64,000 bases of DNA from Burkholderia cenocepacia (GTDB lineage: Bacteria; Pseudomonadota; Gammaproteobacteria; Burkholderiales; Burkholderiaceae). Every line of letters starts with the position of its first letter. Position 1 is the first letter of the stretch. A model generated the notes under the pieces. It had not been told where the DNA came from and ran no database searches. It saw only the letters and a list, made by a program, of their open reading frames with translations. The stretch is taken from the NCBI RefSeq assembly GCF_014211915.1, contig NZ_CP060040.1, forward strand, positions 1,550,001-1,614,000. The letters are read 5' to 3'. Of the stretch, positions 9,439-19,522 are shown one piece after another. The translations under genes and the position numbers were made by a program.

Positions 9439-9476
9439 GCAGGCGATTTTTCGATCGAGGGGCTTTTCCTATCGAT
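9439..9476 (-). promoter_or_regulatory. 21-bp-spaced direct repeat, candidate PchR box of fptA
   Basis: Read leftward, ATCGATAGGAAAAGCCC (9476-9460) and ATCGAAAAATCGCCTGC (9455-9439) start exactly 21 bp apart. They lie 11 bp upstream of the Fur box. The same layout recurs at pchE and pchD. An AraC-type activator with two DNA-binding helices would bind such a repeat. Assignment to PchR is inference. Confidence 0.55.
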
Positions 9477-9505
9477 TCCGGGCACGGCGGCCCGCATTGT
9501 TCACG

Positions 9506-11269
9506 TCACTGTTCGGACTCGGCCGGGCGCGTTTCGACGTCCGCGCCGGCGGGTGGCGCCCCGTCGGGCCGCCCCGCACGGGCGAACGTCGCGTACCACG
9601 CATCGGTCGCGATCAGTTGCGCATGCGTGCCGGTCGCCCGCACGCGGCCCGCGTCGAGCACGACGATCGTATCGGCGGCCGCCGCGAGCGCCGGCTGGTG
9701 CGTGACGACGATGCGCGTGCGTTGCCCACGCAGCGCGACGAGACTGTCGCGCACGCGTCGCGCGCTCAGCTCGTCGAGGCTCGCAGTCGGCTCGTCGAAC
9801 ATCAGCACCGGCGCCCGCGCCAGCAGCGCGCGCGCCAGGCATGCGCGCTGGCGCTGCCCGCCCGACAGCAACTGGCCGCCCGGCCCCACATCGGTGTCGA
9901 GGCCGTCCGGCAGGCGCTCGGCGTCGCGCAGCAGGCCGACCGCGTCCAGCGCGGCGCGCAGTTCGGCATCGGCCGCGTCGGGCCGCCCCATCCGCACGTT
10001 CCACGCGAGGCTGCCGCGAAACAGCCCGTTGTCCTGGAACACGAGGTTGCGCGTCGCGGCGAGCGTCGCCTCGCTCAGGTGCCGCACGTCGGCGCGGCCG
10101 AGCAGCACGCGCCCGGCGCACGGATCGTCGAGCCGCGCGAGCAGGCCGAGCAGCGTGCTCTTGCCCGCCCCCGTCGGGCCGACGATCGCGACGAAGCCGC
10201 CCGCCGGACAATGCAGGTCGATCCCGTCGAGCAGCGTCGCGCCGCCGGCGGACCGATAGCCGACGCGCAGCGCGTCGACGCTCGCGTCGTGTACCGGCGT
10301 GCCGCGCTCGGGGCTGTCGAAAAGTGGCGCATGCAGCACCGCGAGCACCGTATCGAGCGCGCGCCAGCCGCCGCGCAGCGCCTGGTCGAGCTGCGTGAGC
10401 TGCGCGAGCGGCTCGATGAAGCGCACGAGCAGCACGAGCACCGCGACGGCCGTCGCCGCGTCGAGCCGGCCAACCGCGACGGCCCACGCGCCGCCGATCA
10501 GCATCGCGACGAACACGCCCTGCACCGCCCCCGCGAAGCCGAGCTCGATCGGCAGCGAGCGCCGCATCAGTGCTCGCGTGCGGCGATGCTGTTCGTCGAA
10601 CGCGCGCTGCAGCGCCGCGCGTGCGTCGCCGTCCCGGCCCGCGAAGCGCAGCAGCCCCTGATGCGCGGCGAAGGTCTGAAGCTGCACGGCCATGTCGCGA
10701 TCGCCCGCGGCGCGCGCCTGTTCGAACGCGAGCGTGCGGGCGCCGCCGCGTTCCAGCAGCGCGAACAGCAGCACGGCCGCCGCCGCGAGGCACAGCGCGA
10801 TGCGCCAGTCGATCCACGCGAGCCCCGCGACCACCGCGAGCGGCGTGACGACCGCGCCGATCAACGGCCCGAGCAGGTGCGCGGGAAGTCCCATCGCCTG
10901 CATCACCGGCCCGCGCAGCAACCCGGCCGGATGACTGTCGCGCACGGCCTGCCACGACGCGATGCGCGGCAGGTGGTGCACGAGGCGTTCGACGAGGCCA
11001 ACGGCCAGCGCGCCGCCCGCGCGATAGCCTCGACGTTGCGCGACGTACAGCACCAGCGCATGGCACAGCGTCAGCGCGCCGAGCACGGCCGTCCAGCGCA
11101 GCGCGGCCGCCTGCGCACCGGCGAACCAGGCGCGGATCAGCGGCACGAGCAGCAGCCCGCACGCGCCGTCGAGCAATGCGGCGGCCACCGCCCAGCCCAG
11201 CCCGCGCCACAGCGCGCGGCGCGTGTCGCGCGGCAGGCACTGCAAACGTTTGAGCGATGTCGTCATCAT
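9506..11269 (-). CDS. pchI: ABC half-transporter of the pyochelin locus, PchI
   Basis: 587 aa: an N-terminal six-helix ABC exporter-type membrane domain (to ~330) and a nucleotide-binding domain with Walker A GPTGAGKST, signature LSGGQRQRACLARALL, Walker B VLMFDEPTASLD and H-loop VVTHQP. ATG 11269 has GGGGAGG upstream and overlaps the pchH stop by 4 bp (ATGA), so the two are coupled and probably form a heterodimer. In P. aeruginosa PchH/PchI are encoded in the same position and resemble the YbtPQ importers by sequence. Direction of transport and exact role are not settled from sequence. Confidence 0.88.
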   Translation of the reverse strand: MMTTSLKRLQCLPRDTRRALWRGLGWAVAAALLDGACGLLLVPLIRAWFAGAQAAALRWTAVLGALTLCHALVLYVAQRRGYRAGGALAVGLVERLVHHLPRIASWQAVRDSHPAGLLRGPVMQAMGLPAHLLGPLIGAVVTPLAVVAGLAWIDWRIALCLAAAAVLLFALLERGGARTLAFEQARAAGDRDMAVQLQTFAAHQGLLRFAGRDGDARAALQRAFDEQHRRTRALMRRSLPIELGFAGAVQGVFVAMLIGGAWAVAVGRLDAATAVAVLVLLVRFIEPLAQLTQLDQALRGGWRALDTVLAVLHAPLFDSPERGTPVHDASVDALRVGYRSAGGATLLDGIDLHCPAGGFVAIVGPTGAGKSTLLGLLARLDDPCAGRVLLGRADVRHLSEATLAATRNLVFQDNGLFRGSLAWNVRMGRPDAADAELRAALDAVGLLRDAERLPDGLDTDVGPGGQLLSGGQRQRACLARALLARAPVLMFDEPTASLDELSARRVRDSLVALRGQRTRIVVTHQPALAAAADTIVVLDAGRVRATGTHAQLIATDAWYATFARAGRPDGAPPAGADVETRPAESEQ

Positions 11270-12990
11270 GCGGCCTCCCCGCCTGCGGCGCCGCGTTCGC
11301 GCCAGAGCCGCGCATACAGCCCGTGCGCGGCAAGCAGCGCCGCGTGCGTACCGCGTTCGACGATGCGGCCGTGCTCCATCACGAGGATCTGGTCCGCGTG
11401 CCGGATCGCGTCGAGATCGTGGCTGACGATCACACGGGTACGCGTGTCGGCGCGCAGCGCGTTGCGCAACGCGCGCCCGGTTTGCGGATCGAGCGCCGAC
11501 GCCGGTTCGTCGAGCAGCAGCAGCGGCGCGCGCGACAGCAGCGCACGCGCGATCGACAGCCGCTGCAGTTCGCCGCCGGACAGCCGCACGTCGCGCCCGC
11601 ACACGCAGTCGTAGCCGCCCGGCAATGCGTCGATGCGCTCGTCGAGACAGGCCGCACGCGCGGCGGCGCGAATCGCGTCGCGATCGGCATCGGGCCGGTA
11701 CAGCGCGATGTTCGCGGCAATCGACACATCGGCGAGCGCGGTGGCCTGCTGGAACACCATCGCGACCTGTTCGCGGCGCGTGTCCGACGCGAGCAGCCGC
11801 AGATCGGCGCCGCCGAGCCGCACCGTGCCGCGATCGGGGTCCATGAAGCGCGCGAGCAGCATCAGCAGCGTGCTCTTGCCCGCGCCCGACGGCCCGACGA
11901 TCGCGGTGGTCGTGCCGGCCGCGATCGTCGCGTCGAGGTCGCGCAGGATCGGCTCGCCGTCGATGTCGACCTGCACGCCGCGCAGTTCGATCGACGCGTC
12001 GCGCGGCGCCTGTGCCGCGCCGTCGGCGGGTTCCTGCAGGCCCGGCTGCACGAGCAACGCATCGAGCCGCGCGGCGGCCGCGCGCGCCTCGCGCAACGCA
12101 TCGGCGCCATGACCGAGCGCACGCACCGGCGCCGCGACCGCCCAGATCAGCAACGCGAACGCGCACAGCGTGCCAACCGGCAACTGCCCGACCGTCAGCC
12201 ACGTCGCGCCGAACACCACCCACGCGAGCAGGAACGGCGTGCCGAGCAGCACCTGCGTGCACGCGCCGAGACCGCCGATGCGGCCGACCCACGCCGCGAA
12301 CGCGTGCGAGAAATGTCCGGCCGACGCCAGCGCGGCGGCCTCGATCCCGGCGCGCGGATACTGCCGCACCAGCGCCGGGTTCTGCGCGAGCTGCGCGTAG
12401 TCGCCCATCAACCGTTCGAGCGCCGCGTTGCGTGCGGCGAAGGCCGGCGCGAAGCGTGCCGAGCGCATCCAGCGGAACAGCGCCGCACCGGCGACGAGCG
12501 GCACGAGCGCGAACGCGAGCAGCGCGGGATTCAGATAAAGCAGGCACGCGAGCGCCGCGCACGGCACGACGACGAGCTGCGTGAGATCGGCCGGCGCATG
12601 CGCGACGAGCTGATGCAGCGCGCGCACGTCCTGGTCGACGTGGCGCGCGACGCGGTCGCTGCCCGCGCGTGCGAACCAGCCGAGCGGCAAACGCTGCAGA
12701 TGATCGGCGAGGCGCTTGCGCAGACGGTCGCCGAGATCGGCGTCGACGCGGTGCGTCAGGTGCAGTGCGACCGTCTGGCCGCCCAGCCAGCACGCGCCGG
12801 CCGCCACGGCCGCGACGAGCCAGCCGCGCGCCGCGGCGTCGAGCTGCGCGCTCACGCGCCATGCGTCGGCGAGATGCGCAAGCGCGAGCCACGGTACGAG
12901 CGACGCGATGCCGGCCAGCGCCTGCAACGCCACCGCCGCGACGAGCGGCACTGCGAACGGCCGCAACATCGAAAGCAACGGCCCCTTCAT
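11266..12990 (-). CDS. pchH: ABC half-transporter of the pyochelin locus, PchH
   Basis: 574 aa. The transmembrane domain occupies residues ~8-310 (PFAVPLVAAVALQALAGIASL opening; coupling segment HLQRLPLGWFARAGSDRVARHVDQDVRAL). The ATPase domain follows with Walker A GPSGAGKST, signature LSGGELQRLSIARALL, Walker B LLLLDEPASALD and an H-loop histidine in VIVSHDLD. ATG 12990 overlaps the pchG stop by 4 bp. It is fourth in pchEFGHI. All ATPase motifs are intact, so it is predicted to be an active partner of PchI in the inner membrane. Confidence 0.88.
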   Translation of the reverse strand: MKGPLLSMLRPFAVPLVAAVALQALAGIASLVPWLALAHLADAWRVSAQLDAAARGWLVAAVAAGACWLGGQTVALHLTHRVDADLGDRLRKRLADHLQRLPLGWFARAGSDRVARHVDQDVRALHQLVAHAPADLTQLVVVPCAALACLLYLNPALLAFALVPLVAGAALFRWMRSARFAPAFAARNAALERLMGDYAQLAQNPALVRQYPRAGIEAAALASAGHFSHAFAAWVGRIGGLGACTQVLLGTPFLLAWVVFGATWLTVGQLPVGTLCAFALLIWAVAAPVRALGHGADALREARAAAARLDALLVQPGLQEPADGAAQAPRDASIELRGVQVDIDGEPILRDLDATIAAGTTTAIVGPSGAGKSTLLMLLARFMDPDRGTVRLGGADLRLLASDTRREQVAMVFQQATALADVSIAANIALYRPDADRDAIRAAARAACLDERIDALPGGYDCVCGRDVRLSGGELQRLSIARALLSRAPLLLLDEPASALDPQTGRALRNALRADTRTRVIVSHDLDAIRHADQILVMEHGRIVERGTHAALLAAHGLYARLWRERGAAGGEAA

Positions 12991-14039
12991 GCGGCACGCT
13001 CCAGCAGCATGCCGAGCGTCGCGGCGCGCGCGTCACCCGGCGGCTGCGCCGGAAAACCGAGTTGCGCGGTCAACTGCTGCCAGACGCGCGCCACGTCGAT
13101 GCTGCGCTGGTTGCACGCGTGCAGCCCTTCGCCGGACACGAGCCGGTCGACCGCGCGCACGGCCGCCTGCGGCCAGCAGCGCGCGTGAATCTCGCCCCAG
13201 GTGTCCTGTGCGTCGTCGCAGATCTGGATGCTCGGCATGTCGTCGCCGGCCGCCTCGCCGAAGATCGGGAACAGGCCGTCGTCGTCCAGCGCCGGCTCGC
13301 GCAGCGCGGGCGCCCACCACAGCGGGCCGTGCGGCGACGCGAGCGTCCACGTGCCGGCGTCGGTCGTCAGCGTGATGCCGAACAGCAGGCTCATCCGGCC
13401 GTCGTCGGCCGCCGCCATCTCGTTGTGCACGCGCAGCGACACCGGCGTTTCGGCGAGCACCATCGCGCATTCGCGCATCGACGACAGCGCCGGCCCGATC
13501 GGTTCGACCGACCACGGCCCGACGCCCTGCAACGCGGCCGCGAGCACGTCGAGCGCCGCGTAGCTCGCCTGCACCGAGCACACCACGTCCGCATGCACCG
13601 GCGCGCTCGTCTCGCGCAGCCGCCGCGCGACCGCGATGAAGCGCGCGACGACCGGCAGGTTCGGATAAAAGCTGTTGAGCAGGCAGCGGCGGCCATGGCG
13701 CGACGCGGTGCGCAGCACGCTGTCCCATTCGTCGGGCAGCAGCGGATGCTCGATCACGACGTCGATCCCGCGTTCGAGCAGCCGGCACGCGAGCGCGGCG
13801 CCTTGCGCGCCGCGCGCCGCGCCGCCAACGGCGACGCACGCGATGCGCACGTCGTCCGGCAGCTCGTCGACGCGATCGAACACCGGCGCACCGACGCGTG
13901 CGGCCAATGCGGCCGTGCGCGCACTGCCTTGCCCGAGGATGCCGGCGACGTGATACGAACCGGACGCCGCGAGGCCCGCCGCATAGAACTGACCGAAACG
14001 GGAGCCGGCCACGACGACCGGCAGCGGATGGACCTTCAT
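12987..14039 (-). CDS. pchG: thiazolinyl imide reductase PchG
   Basis: 350 aa, ATG 14039 with a strong AAGGAGG site upstream and a 4-bp ATGA overlap with pchF. The N-terminal Rossmann segment (VVVAGSRFGQFYAAGLAASG, residues 8-27) fits the NAD(P)H-binding region of the Gfo/Idh/MocA-like PchG/Irp3/YbtU reductases. The conserved EHPLLPDEW stretch comes near residue 120. PchG reduces the second thiazoline ring of the PchF-bound intermediate to thiazolidine with NADPH. The open reading frame also runs 210 bp further upstream inside pchF, but that part has no start signal. Confidence 0.92.
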   Translation of the reverse strand: MKVHPLPVVVAGSRFGQFYAAGLAASGSYHVAGILGQGSARTAALAARVGAPVFDRVDELPDDVRIACVAVGGAARGAQGAALACRLLERGIDVVIEHPLLPDEWDSVLRTASRHGRRCLLNSFYPNLPVVARFIAVARRLRETSAPVHADVVCSVQASYAALDVLAAALQGVGPWSVEPIGPALSSMRECAMVLAETPVSLRVHNEMAAADDGRMSLLFGITLTTDAGTWTLASPHGPLWWAPALREPALDDDGLFPIFGEAAGDDMPSIQICDDAQDTWGEIHARCWPQAAVRAVDRLVSGEGLHACNQRSIDVARVWQQLTAQLGFPAQPPGDARAATLGMLLERAA

Positions 14040-17000
14040 CGTGCCTCCTTCAGGCGCGTATCGACGAACGCGGCGTTCAGGCAGTCGAAATGACCGCCGG
14101 GGATATCGACGGCCGTGATGCCGCCGAGCGCCTGCGCCGTCCAGTAATCGGTGAGCGCCGCGCGCTGCTGCGGAATCAGCGGATTGCAGCGCTCCGGAAC
14201 GAACAGCCGCAGCGCACCCGCATACGGCGCATCGCCGGCCCAGTGGCACGCCTGCACCGAATGCATGAAGAGCCGGTAGAGCCGCTCGCGCTCGTCGAGC
14301 AGCGGATGCGCGAGCGCGTCCTGCAGCGACAGGCCGGCCGCCGCGCGCAACACGCGGCGACGCAGCCCGTTGAGCGGCTCGCAGCGATCGCCGAAGATCT
14401 CGAGCTGCGCCTGCAGGCTGCCGGGCGCGAGCCGCGCAGGGTCGGCCTTCAATGCGTCAGCCAGCGCGTCGGCCAGCACGTACGTTTCCGGAAAGCCGAG
14501 CGCATCGAGCGGCAGCCCGAGCGTCGCCGCGAAGTTGAACAGCACGAGCCGTTCGTCCTCGATCAGGTACGGAATCCGGTAGCTCGACACGATGTCGAGC
14601 GTGCGCACCGCGACACCGAGCTGCACGAGCGACTTCGCCATCTCCAGAGCGACCAGCCCGCCCGAGCAGTAGCCGAGCACGTCGACCTCGCGCACGCCGC
14701 TGCGCCACAGCGCATCCGCATAACGCCGGCCCAGCGTCGCGTTCAGGTGGCGCACCGGCAGGTCGAGATAGTCCTGCGCGTCGCGCACCGCGAAGCCGAG
14801 CACCGGGCCCAGCCGAGCCAGCGCGGGCAGCACCGGACGATACGCGTGCACGGTGCCGAGCCCTTCGTGCACGATCACGCGCGGCACGCCGTCACCCGGC
14901 GCGAGCGGAATCGGCCGCGCGCCGGCCCGCACGCGCGGCGCCGGCGCATGGACGACCGCCGATGCAGGCAACGTGCGCGACGCGGCGGGCGCGGCCGTCG
15001 GCGTCGCGCTCGCCGGCTGCTCGCCCGCATCGCGCAGGCATTGCGCGAACGCGGCGGGCGTCGGCTGCGCGAGCACCCAGCGCAGCAGCCGGTCGAACGG
15101 ATGCGCGTGCGCGAGCGGCTCCTCGCCGCGCAGCCGCGACACGAGCTGCGCGATCAGCAGCGAATCGCCGCCCGCGGCGAAGAAGTCCTGATCCGGCGAG
15201 ACGTTGCGCGTATCGAGTACGGTTTCCCACAAGCCGATCAGTCGCGCGAGCAGCGGATCGGCTGCCGGTGCGGGCACCGGCCGGACCACGGCCGGCGCCG
15301 GTTCGCGGATATCGGCGATGCCGGCCAGCGCGCGGCGGTCGATCTTGCCGTTCGCGGTCACCGGCAAACGTTCGAGCACGCGCAGTTGCGACGGCACCAT
15401 GTAGTTCGGCACGCGCTCGGCCACGAACGCCAGCAGCGTATCCGGCGCGATGCGCGCGGCGCCGCGCTTCACGTGAGCCAGCAGGATGTCGTAGCCGAGC
15501 GCGGCGAGCGGCGTGTCGGGCGCGACACAACCGAGCGCACGATCGCCCGCCTCCGCCTGCAGCCAGTCGAGCCACTGCGCGTGCGGCACGAACAACCGCG
15601 CCGATGCGGCCCGCGCATCGTCCGGCGTCTCCATCATCAGCCCCTGGCTGATGCTGATTTCCGGATGCTCGGCCGTCAGTTCCTGGATCACCCACCACGC
15701 ATCGGGCGCCGACAGTGCGCGCAAGCCGGCAATCAGTGCGACCGTGTCGCGCGCATTGTTCAGCGCGCCGGAGCTGATCGTCAGGTCGACCGAATGCGGC
15801 GCAATGCCCTGCGCGTCGCACGGCGCGTTCATGTCGAAGCGCACGAAGCGCATCCACGGATACGCGGCGAAACGCTCGCGTGCGGCCGCGAGGAAGTAGC
15901 TCGACACGTCGCTGAACAGGTAATCGATACGCGTACCGGCTTCGACCAGCGGCGCGAGCGCGTCGACGATCGCACGCGTCGCGGCGGCGGTGCCCGCGCC
16001 GATTTCGAGAATGCGCCACGCGCGCTGCGGCTCGCGGGCGACGACGGCGCGCACGGCCTGCGCCATCCCGCGATGCAGCGCGCGGGCATGTTCGCCGTCG
16101 CTGTACATCGCTTCGGCGATATGCGAAGCCCCTTCCGGGAACATCAGGCCGGCCGGCGACACGCTGCCGGCGATCTGCGCGCCGAGGCATCCGGCGCTCG
16201 CGCGGAAGTAGTCGACGAGCACGGCCGGCCACAGCTCGGGCGACGCGTGCTGCGCGAATGCGTCCCAGCACGCATGCGCGTCGGCCAGGCTCGCGCCCGG
16301 ACGCATGCGCCAGCCGTCTTCGGCATCCGCCTCCAGCACGCCGTGCGCGACGAGCATCGTGAGCCAGTGGCGCAGCAAATGGCGTCGTGCCGCCGGCACA
16401 CGCAGCCGCTCGCACAAGGTCGCGAAACCGGTCGAAGCGTCGGTCGTCAAGCCGCCGGCCGGCACGATCCATGCGGCGAGCGACGCCACGCACGCCGTTT
16501 CGAGCTGCGCGACCGAATGCGCCACGTCTGCCTGGGCGGGCCAGCGTGCGGTGTCGAATGCCGTGCGCACCTGCGTCGCCAGGTCACGCAGCGCGTCGTC
16601 CCGCGCCGATGCAGGCGCTTCCGCACTCTGCAGCGACACGAAGCTCGCGAGCCGGCGCTCCGCGCCTTCGCCGAGCACGATCGTCGCGGCCGCGCCGACG
16701 AGCGGATGCGCGGTCAGCGCCGCATCGATCTCGGCCAGCTCGATCCGGTACCCGCGGATTTTCACCTGATCGTCCTGCCGCCCGAGGAATTCGAGCGAGC
16801 CGTCGGCGCGCACGCGCCCGAGATCGCCGGTGCGGTAAAGCCTGCGCCCGTCCGGATGATGGATGAACCGTTCGGCCGTCCGCACCGGATCGTTCGCGTA
16901 GCCCGTCGCGAGCCCGACGCCGCCGATATGGATCTCGCCGCGCACGCCCGGCGGGCACGGCCGGCCGAGCGCGTCGAGCACTTCCATCGTCTGCCCGGTC

Positions 17001-19522
17001 AGCGCGCGGCCGTACGGAATGCTCGCGAGCTGCGTGTCTTCCGGACGGATCGGATGCTCGATCGACCAGATCGACGCTTCGGTCGCGCCGCCGAGGCTGA
17101 ACAGTGCGCTGTCGGGCCAGCGGCGCCACCAGCGGGCCGGCAGCGTCACCGGAATCCAGTCGCCCGACCACAGCACGCGGCGCGGGCCCGGCACGTCGAG
17201 CGCCGGTTCGCCTTCGAGATAGTCGATCAGCATCTGTCCCTGGGCGGGCACCGAGTTCCACAGCGTCACGCGATGGCGCGCCATCAGTTCGGCCCAGTGC
17301 GACGGATCGTTGCCGCGCGCCGGATCGGGCAGCACGATGCACGCGCCGCGCGCGGTCGCGCCGAAAAAATCGTAGACGGACAGGTCGAAGCTCAGTTCGG
17401 CCAGCCCCAGCACCACGTCGCCCGCGCCGACCGCATGGCGCGCGCTGATGTCGGCAAGCGTGTTGCACACCGCCGCATGGCTCAGCATCACGCCCTTCGG
17501 CTCGCCGGTGGAACCCGACGTGTAGATCACGTAGGCCAACGCATCGGGGGCGATGTCGCACGCGGCGCGCGGCGGCCATTGCGGATCGCTCGACAACGCA
17601 TCGACATCGATGCGCACGCAACCTTCGTGTTCGAATGCGAGCGCCTGCACGCTGACGACCGCACGCACTCGTGCATTGCGGAGAATGGCCTGTTGCCGCA
17701 GCGCCGGCTGACGGCTGTCGACCGGAACGTACGCGGCACCGGCCTGGACGATCGCGAGCACGGCCGCGAGCTGATGCGCACACTTCGGCATCAGCACCGC
17801 GACGGTATCGCCCACGCCGACGCCGGCCTGCTCGAGCGCGGTACGCAGCGCCGCCGCGTGTTGCGCGACCTCGCGGTACGTGCGTGCCCCCAGCGCATCG
17901 ATCACGACCGGCGCATCGGGCGTGCGCAACGCCTGCGCGGCGAACCCGGCCGCGATATGCGTATCGGCATCCGGATGCGCGCCGGCGACCGGCGCCGCGG
18001 ACGGCAGCACGATGTCACCCTCACGCGACCACCATTCGGCATCGTCGGCCAGCCGGCCCAGCAGCGCGACATACGCGTCGAACATCGCGGACGGCATGCC
18101 GTCCGGAAACAGGTCGTCGCGCACGTCCCAGCCGATTTCCAGCCCGCCGAACTGGTCGGTCACCTGGCAATCGAGCCACACCTGCGGCGTCTGGCTGATC
18201 ATGGTGCGCGGCGGTGCGGCGCGCGTCGCGTGCTCCGTGTGCTCGCCGAGCAGGCGCCCCACGCTGCCGATCCCGCTCGTGAACACCACCGGCATCAGCG
18301 CCGCGTCCTTGCCGCGCCGCCGCGCGAGTTCGCGCATCACGTCGACGCCGGTGAAGGCGCGATGGTCGAGATCGTCGAACATCCGCGCGCCGATCGTGCG
18401 GGCACGCTCGACGAAATCGCGCCCGTGCGTCGCGTCGACGGCGAGCAGGCTCAGCGCGGTGAAATCGCCGAGCACAGCATCGATGCGCGGATGCACGGGC
18501 GGACGGTTCAGCACCGTGAGGTTCAGGCAGAACGCCGGCGCCTGGCTCCAGCGGCCGACCACCTCGGCGAACGCGGCCAGCGCCACGCTCGCCGCGCTCA
18601 GTCCGAAATGGCTCGCATGGCCGCTCAGCGCGGTCCATTGCGCGCGATCGAGCCGCGCATGCCGGTGCGTGAAGCGCGGCCGCCCGTCGGTACGCATCGC
18701 GGGCACCACCGGCAGATCAGGACGCGCGGGCAGATCGTCGAGTCGACTGAGCCACCACGCCTTGTCGCGCGCATGATCGGCACGCGTCGCGGCCTGCGCT
18801 TCATGCATCACATAGTCGCGAAACGTCGCATCGAGCGGCGCGGGCTGCCATTGCGGATCGCCGTAACGACGCCGCCACTCGGCGAGCAGCAATTGCAGGC
18901 TCGCGTAGTCGATCAGCGTGAAATCCACGGACAGGTGCAGCACCGCCCCATCCGGGCCGAGACTCACTTCCGGCTGCAGCACCGGCCAGCGGTCGAGCGC
19001 GTGCACCGCATGGTCGAGGCGCTCGCGCACGCGGTTCAGGTGGGCGTCGAATGCGTTCGCGTCGGCCTCGCGCAGGTCGTGCACGGTGAGCGGCTGCCAC
19101 GGCACGTCGGGCAGCACGCGTTGCCATGCGTTGTCCTCGACGATCGCGCGCAGCATCGGATGGCGCGCGACGCACGCATTCCACGCGGCCTCGAAGCGCA
19201 CGCAGTCGAGATCCTTCGGCTCGTCGTATTCGACGTACAGATGGCACGCGCTGCCGCCGAACTCGAACGATTCGTGGCGACCAAGCACATACGCGGCCTG
19301 CACCGGCGTCAGCGCGAATCGTTCGTACTGATGCGCCGGATCGCTGCGCCATGCTCCGCCCTGAAGGAAACGGACGAACGCGTCGCGTTCGGCCTTGATA
19401 CGCGCGGCGAGATCCGCATCGAGCGCGCCGGCCGGCGCGCGATAGCGCAACTGGCCGCCGTCGTCGCACCACAGTTCGATCTGGCGTTCGCGGCAGAGAT
19501 CGAGCACGTCGTCGAAGTTCAC
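14036..19522 (-). CDS. pchF: pyochelin synthetase PchF (NRPS: Cy-A-MT-PCP-TE)
   Basis: 1828 aa, GTG start at 19522 with GAGGAGGG 6 nt upstream and a 4-bp overlap with pchE. Domains in order: condensation/cyclisation (Cy; DFTLID motif near 197), cysteine adenylation (YTSGSTGEPKG near 666), an N-methyltransferase inserted between A8 and A9 (LEIGAGT near 1170), a carrier domain with phosphopantetheine Ser ~1454 (GGDSLL), and a thioesterase. The domain order equals P. aeruginosa PchF, which adds and cyclises the second cysteine, N-methylates it and releases pyochelin. In the thioesterase the nucleophile position reads GYCSGG, that is Cys1619 in place of the usual Ser of GxSxG; His ~1811 is in place. 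All other core motifs look intact. Confidence 0.95.
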   Translation of the reverse strand: MNFDDVLDLCRERQIELWCDDGGQLRYRAPAGALDADLAARIKAERDAFVRFLQGGAWRSDPAHQYERFALTPVQAAYVLGRHESFEFGGSACHLYVEYDEPKDLDCVRFEAAWNACVARHPMLRAIVEDNAWQRVLPDVPWQPLTVHDLREADANAFDAHLNRVRERLDHAVHALDRWPVLQPEVSLGPDGAVLHLSVDFTLIDYASLQLLLAEWRRRYGDPQWQPAPLDATFRDYVMHEAQAATRADHARDKAWWLSRLDDLPARPDLPVVPAMRTDGRPRFTHRHARLDRAQWTALSGHASHFGLSAASVALAAFAEVVGRWSQAPAFCLNLTVLNRPPVHPRIDAVLGDFTALSLLAVDATHGRDFVERARTIGARMFDDLDHRAFTGVDVMRELARRRGKDAALMPVVFTSGIGSVGRLLGEHTEHATRAAPPRTMISQTPQVWLDCQVTDQFGGLEIGWDVRDDLFPDGMPSAMFDAYVALLGRLADDAEWWSREGDIVLPSAAPVAGAHPDADTHIAAGFAAQALRTPDAPVVIDALGARTYREVAQHAAALRTALEQAGVGVGDTVAVLMPKCAHQLAAVLAIVQAGAAYVPVDSRQPALRQQAILRNARVRAVVSVQALAFEHEGCVRIDVDALSSDPQWPPRAACDIAPDALAYVIYTSGSTGEPKGVMLSHAAVCNTLADISARHAVGAGDVVLGLAELSFDLSVYDFFGATARGACIVLPDPARGNDPSHWAELMARHRVTLWNSVPAQGQMLIDYLEGEPALDVPGPRRVLWSGDWIPVTLPARWWRRWPDSALFSLGGATEASIWSIEHPIRPEDTQLASIPYGRALTGQTMEVLDALGRPCPPGVRGEIHIGGVGLATGYANDPVRTAERFIHHPDGRRLYRTGDLGRVRADGSLEFLGRQDDQVKIRGYRIELAEIDAALTAHPLVGAAATIVLGEGAERRLASFVSLQSAEAPASARDDALRDLATQVRTAFDTARWPAQADVAHSVAQLETACVASLAAWIVPAGGLTTDASTGFATLCERLRVPAARRHLLRHWLTMLVAHGVLEADAEDGWRMRPGASLADAHACWDAFAQHASPELWPAVLVDYFRASAGCLGAQIAGSVSPAGLMFPEGASHIAEAMYSDGEHARALHRGMAQAVRAVVAREPQRAWRILEIGAGTAAATRAIVDALAPLVEAGTRIDYLFSDVSSYFLAAARERFAAYPWMRFVRFDMNAPCDAQGIAPHSVDLTISSGALNNARDTVALIAGLRALSAPDAWWVIQELTAEHPEISISQGLMMETPDDARAASARLFVPHAQWLDWLQAEAGDRALGCVAPDTPLAALGYDILLAHVKRGAARIAPDTLLAFVAERVPNYMVPSQLRVLERLPVTANGKIDRRALAGIADIREPAPAVVRPVPAPAADPLLARLIGLWETVLDTRNVSPDQDFFAAGGDSLLIAQLVSRLRGEEPLAHAHPFDRLLRWVLAQPTPAAFAQCLRDAGEQPASATPTAAPAASRTLPASAVVHAPAPRVRAGARPIPLAPGDGVPRVIVHEGLGTVHAYRPVLPALARLGPVLGFAVRDAQDYLDLPVRHLNATLGRRYADALWRSGVREVDVLGYCSGGLVALEMAKSLVQLGVAVRTLDIVSSYRIPYLIEDERLVLFNFAATLGLPLDALGFPETYVLADALADALKADPARLAPGSLQAQLEIFGDRCEPLNGLRRRVLRAAAGLSLQDALAHPLLDERERLYRLFMHSVQACHWAGDAPYAGALRLFVPERCNPLIPQQRAALTDYWTAQALGGITAVDIPGGHFDCLNAAFVDTRLKEAR

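Noticed and set aside
9506..13036. A single 1176-codon frame spanning pchI and the region opposite/over pchH
   Set aside because: The first ~590 codons are an Arg-rich out-of-frame shadow of pchH; only the part from ATG 11269 is PchI.
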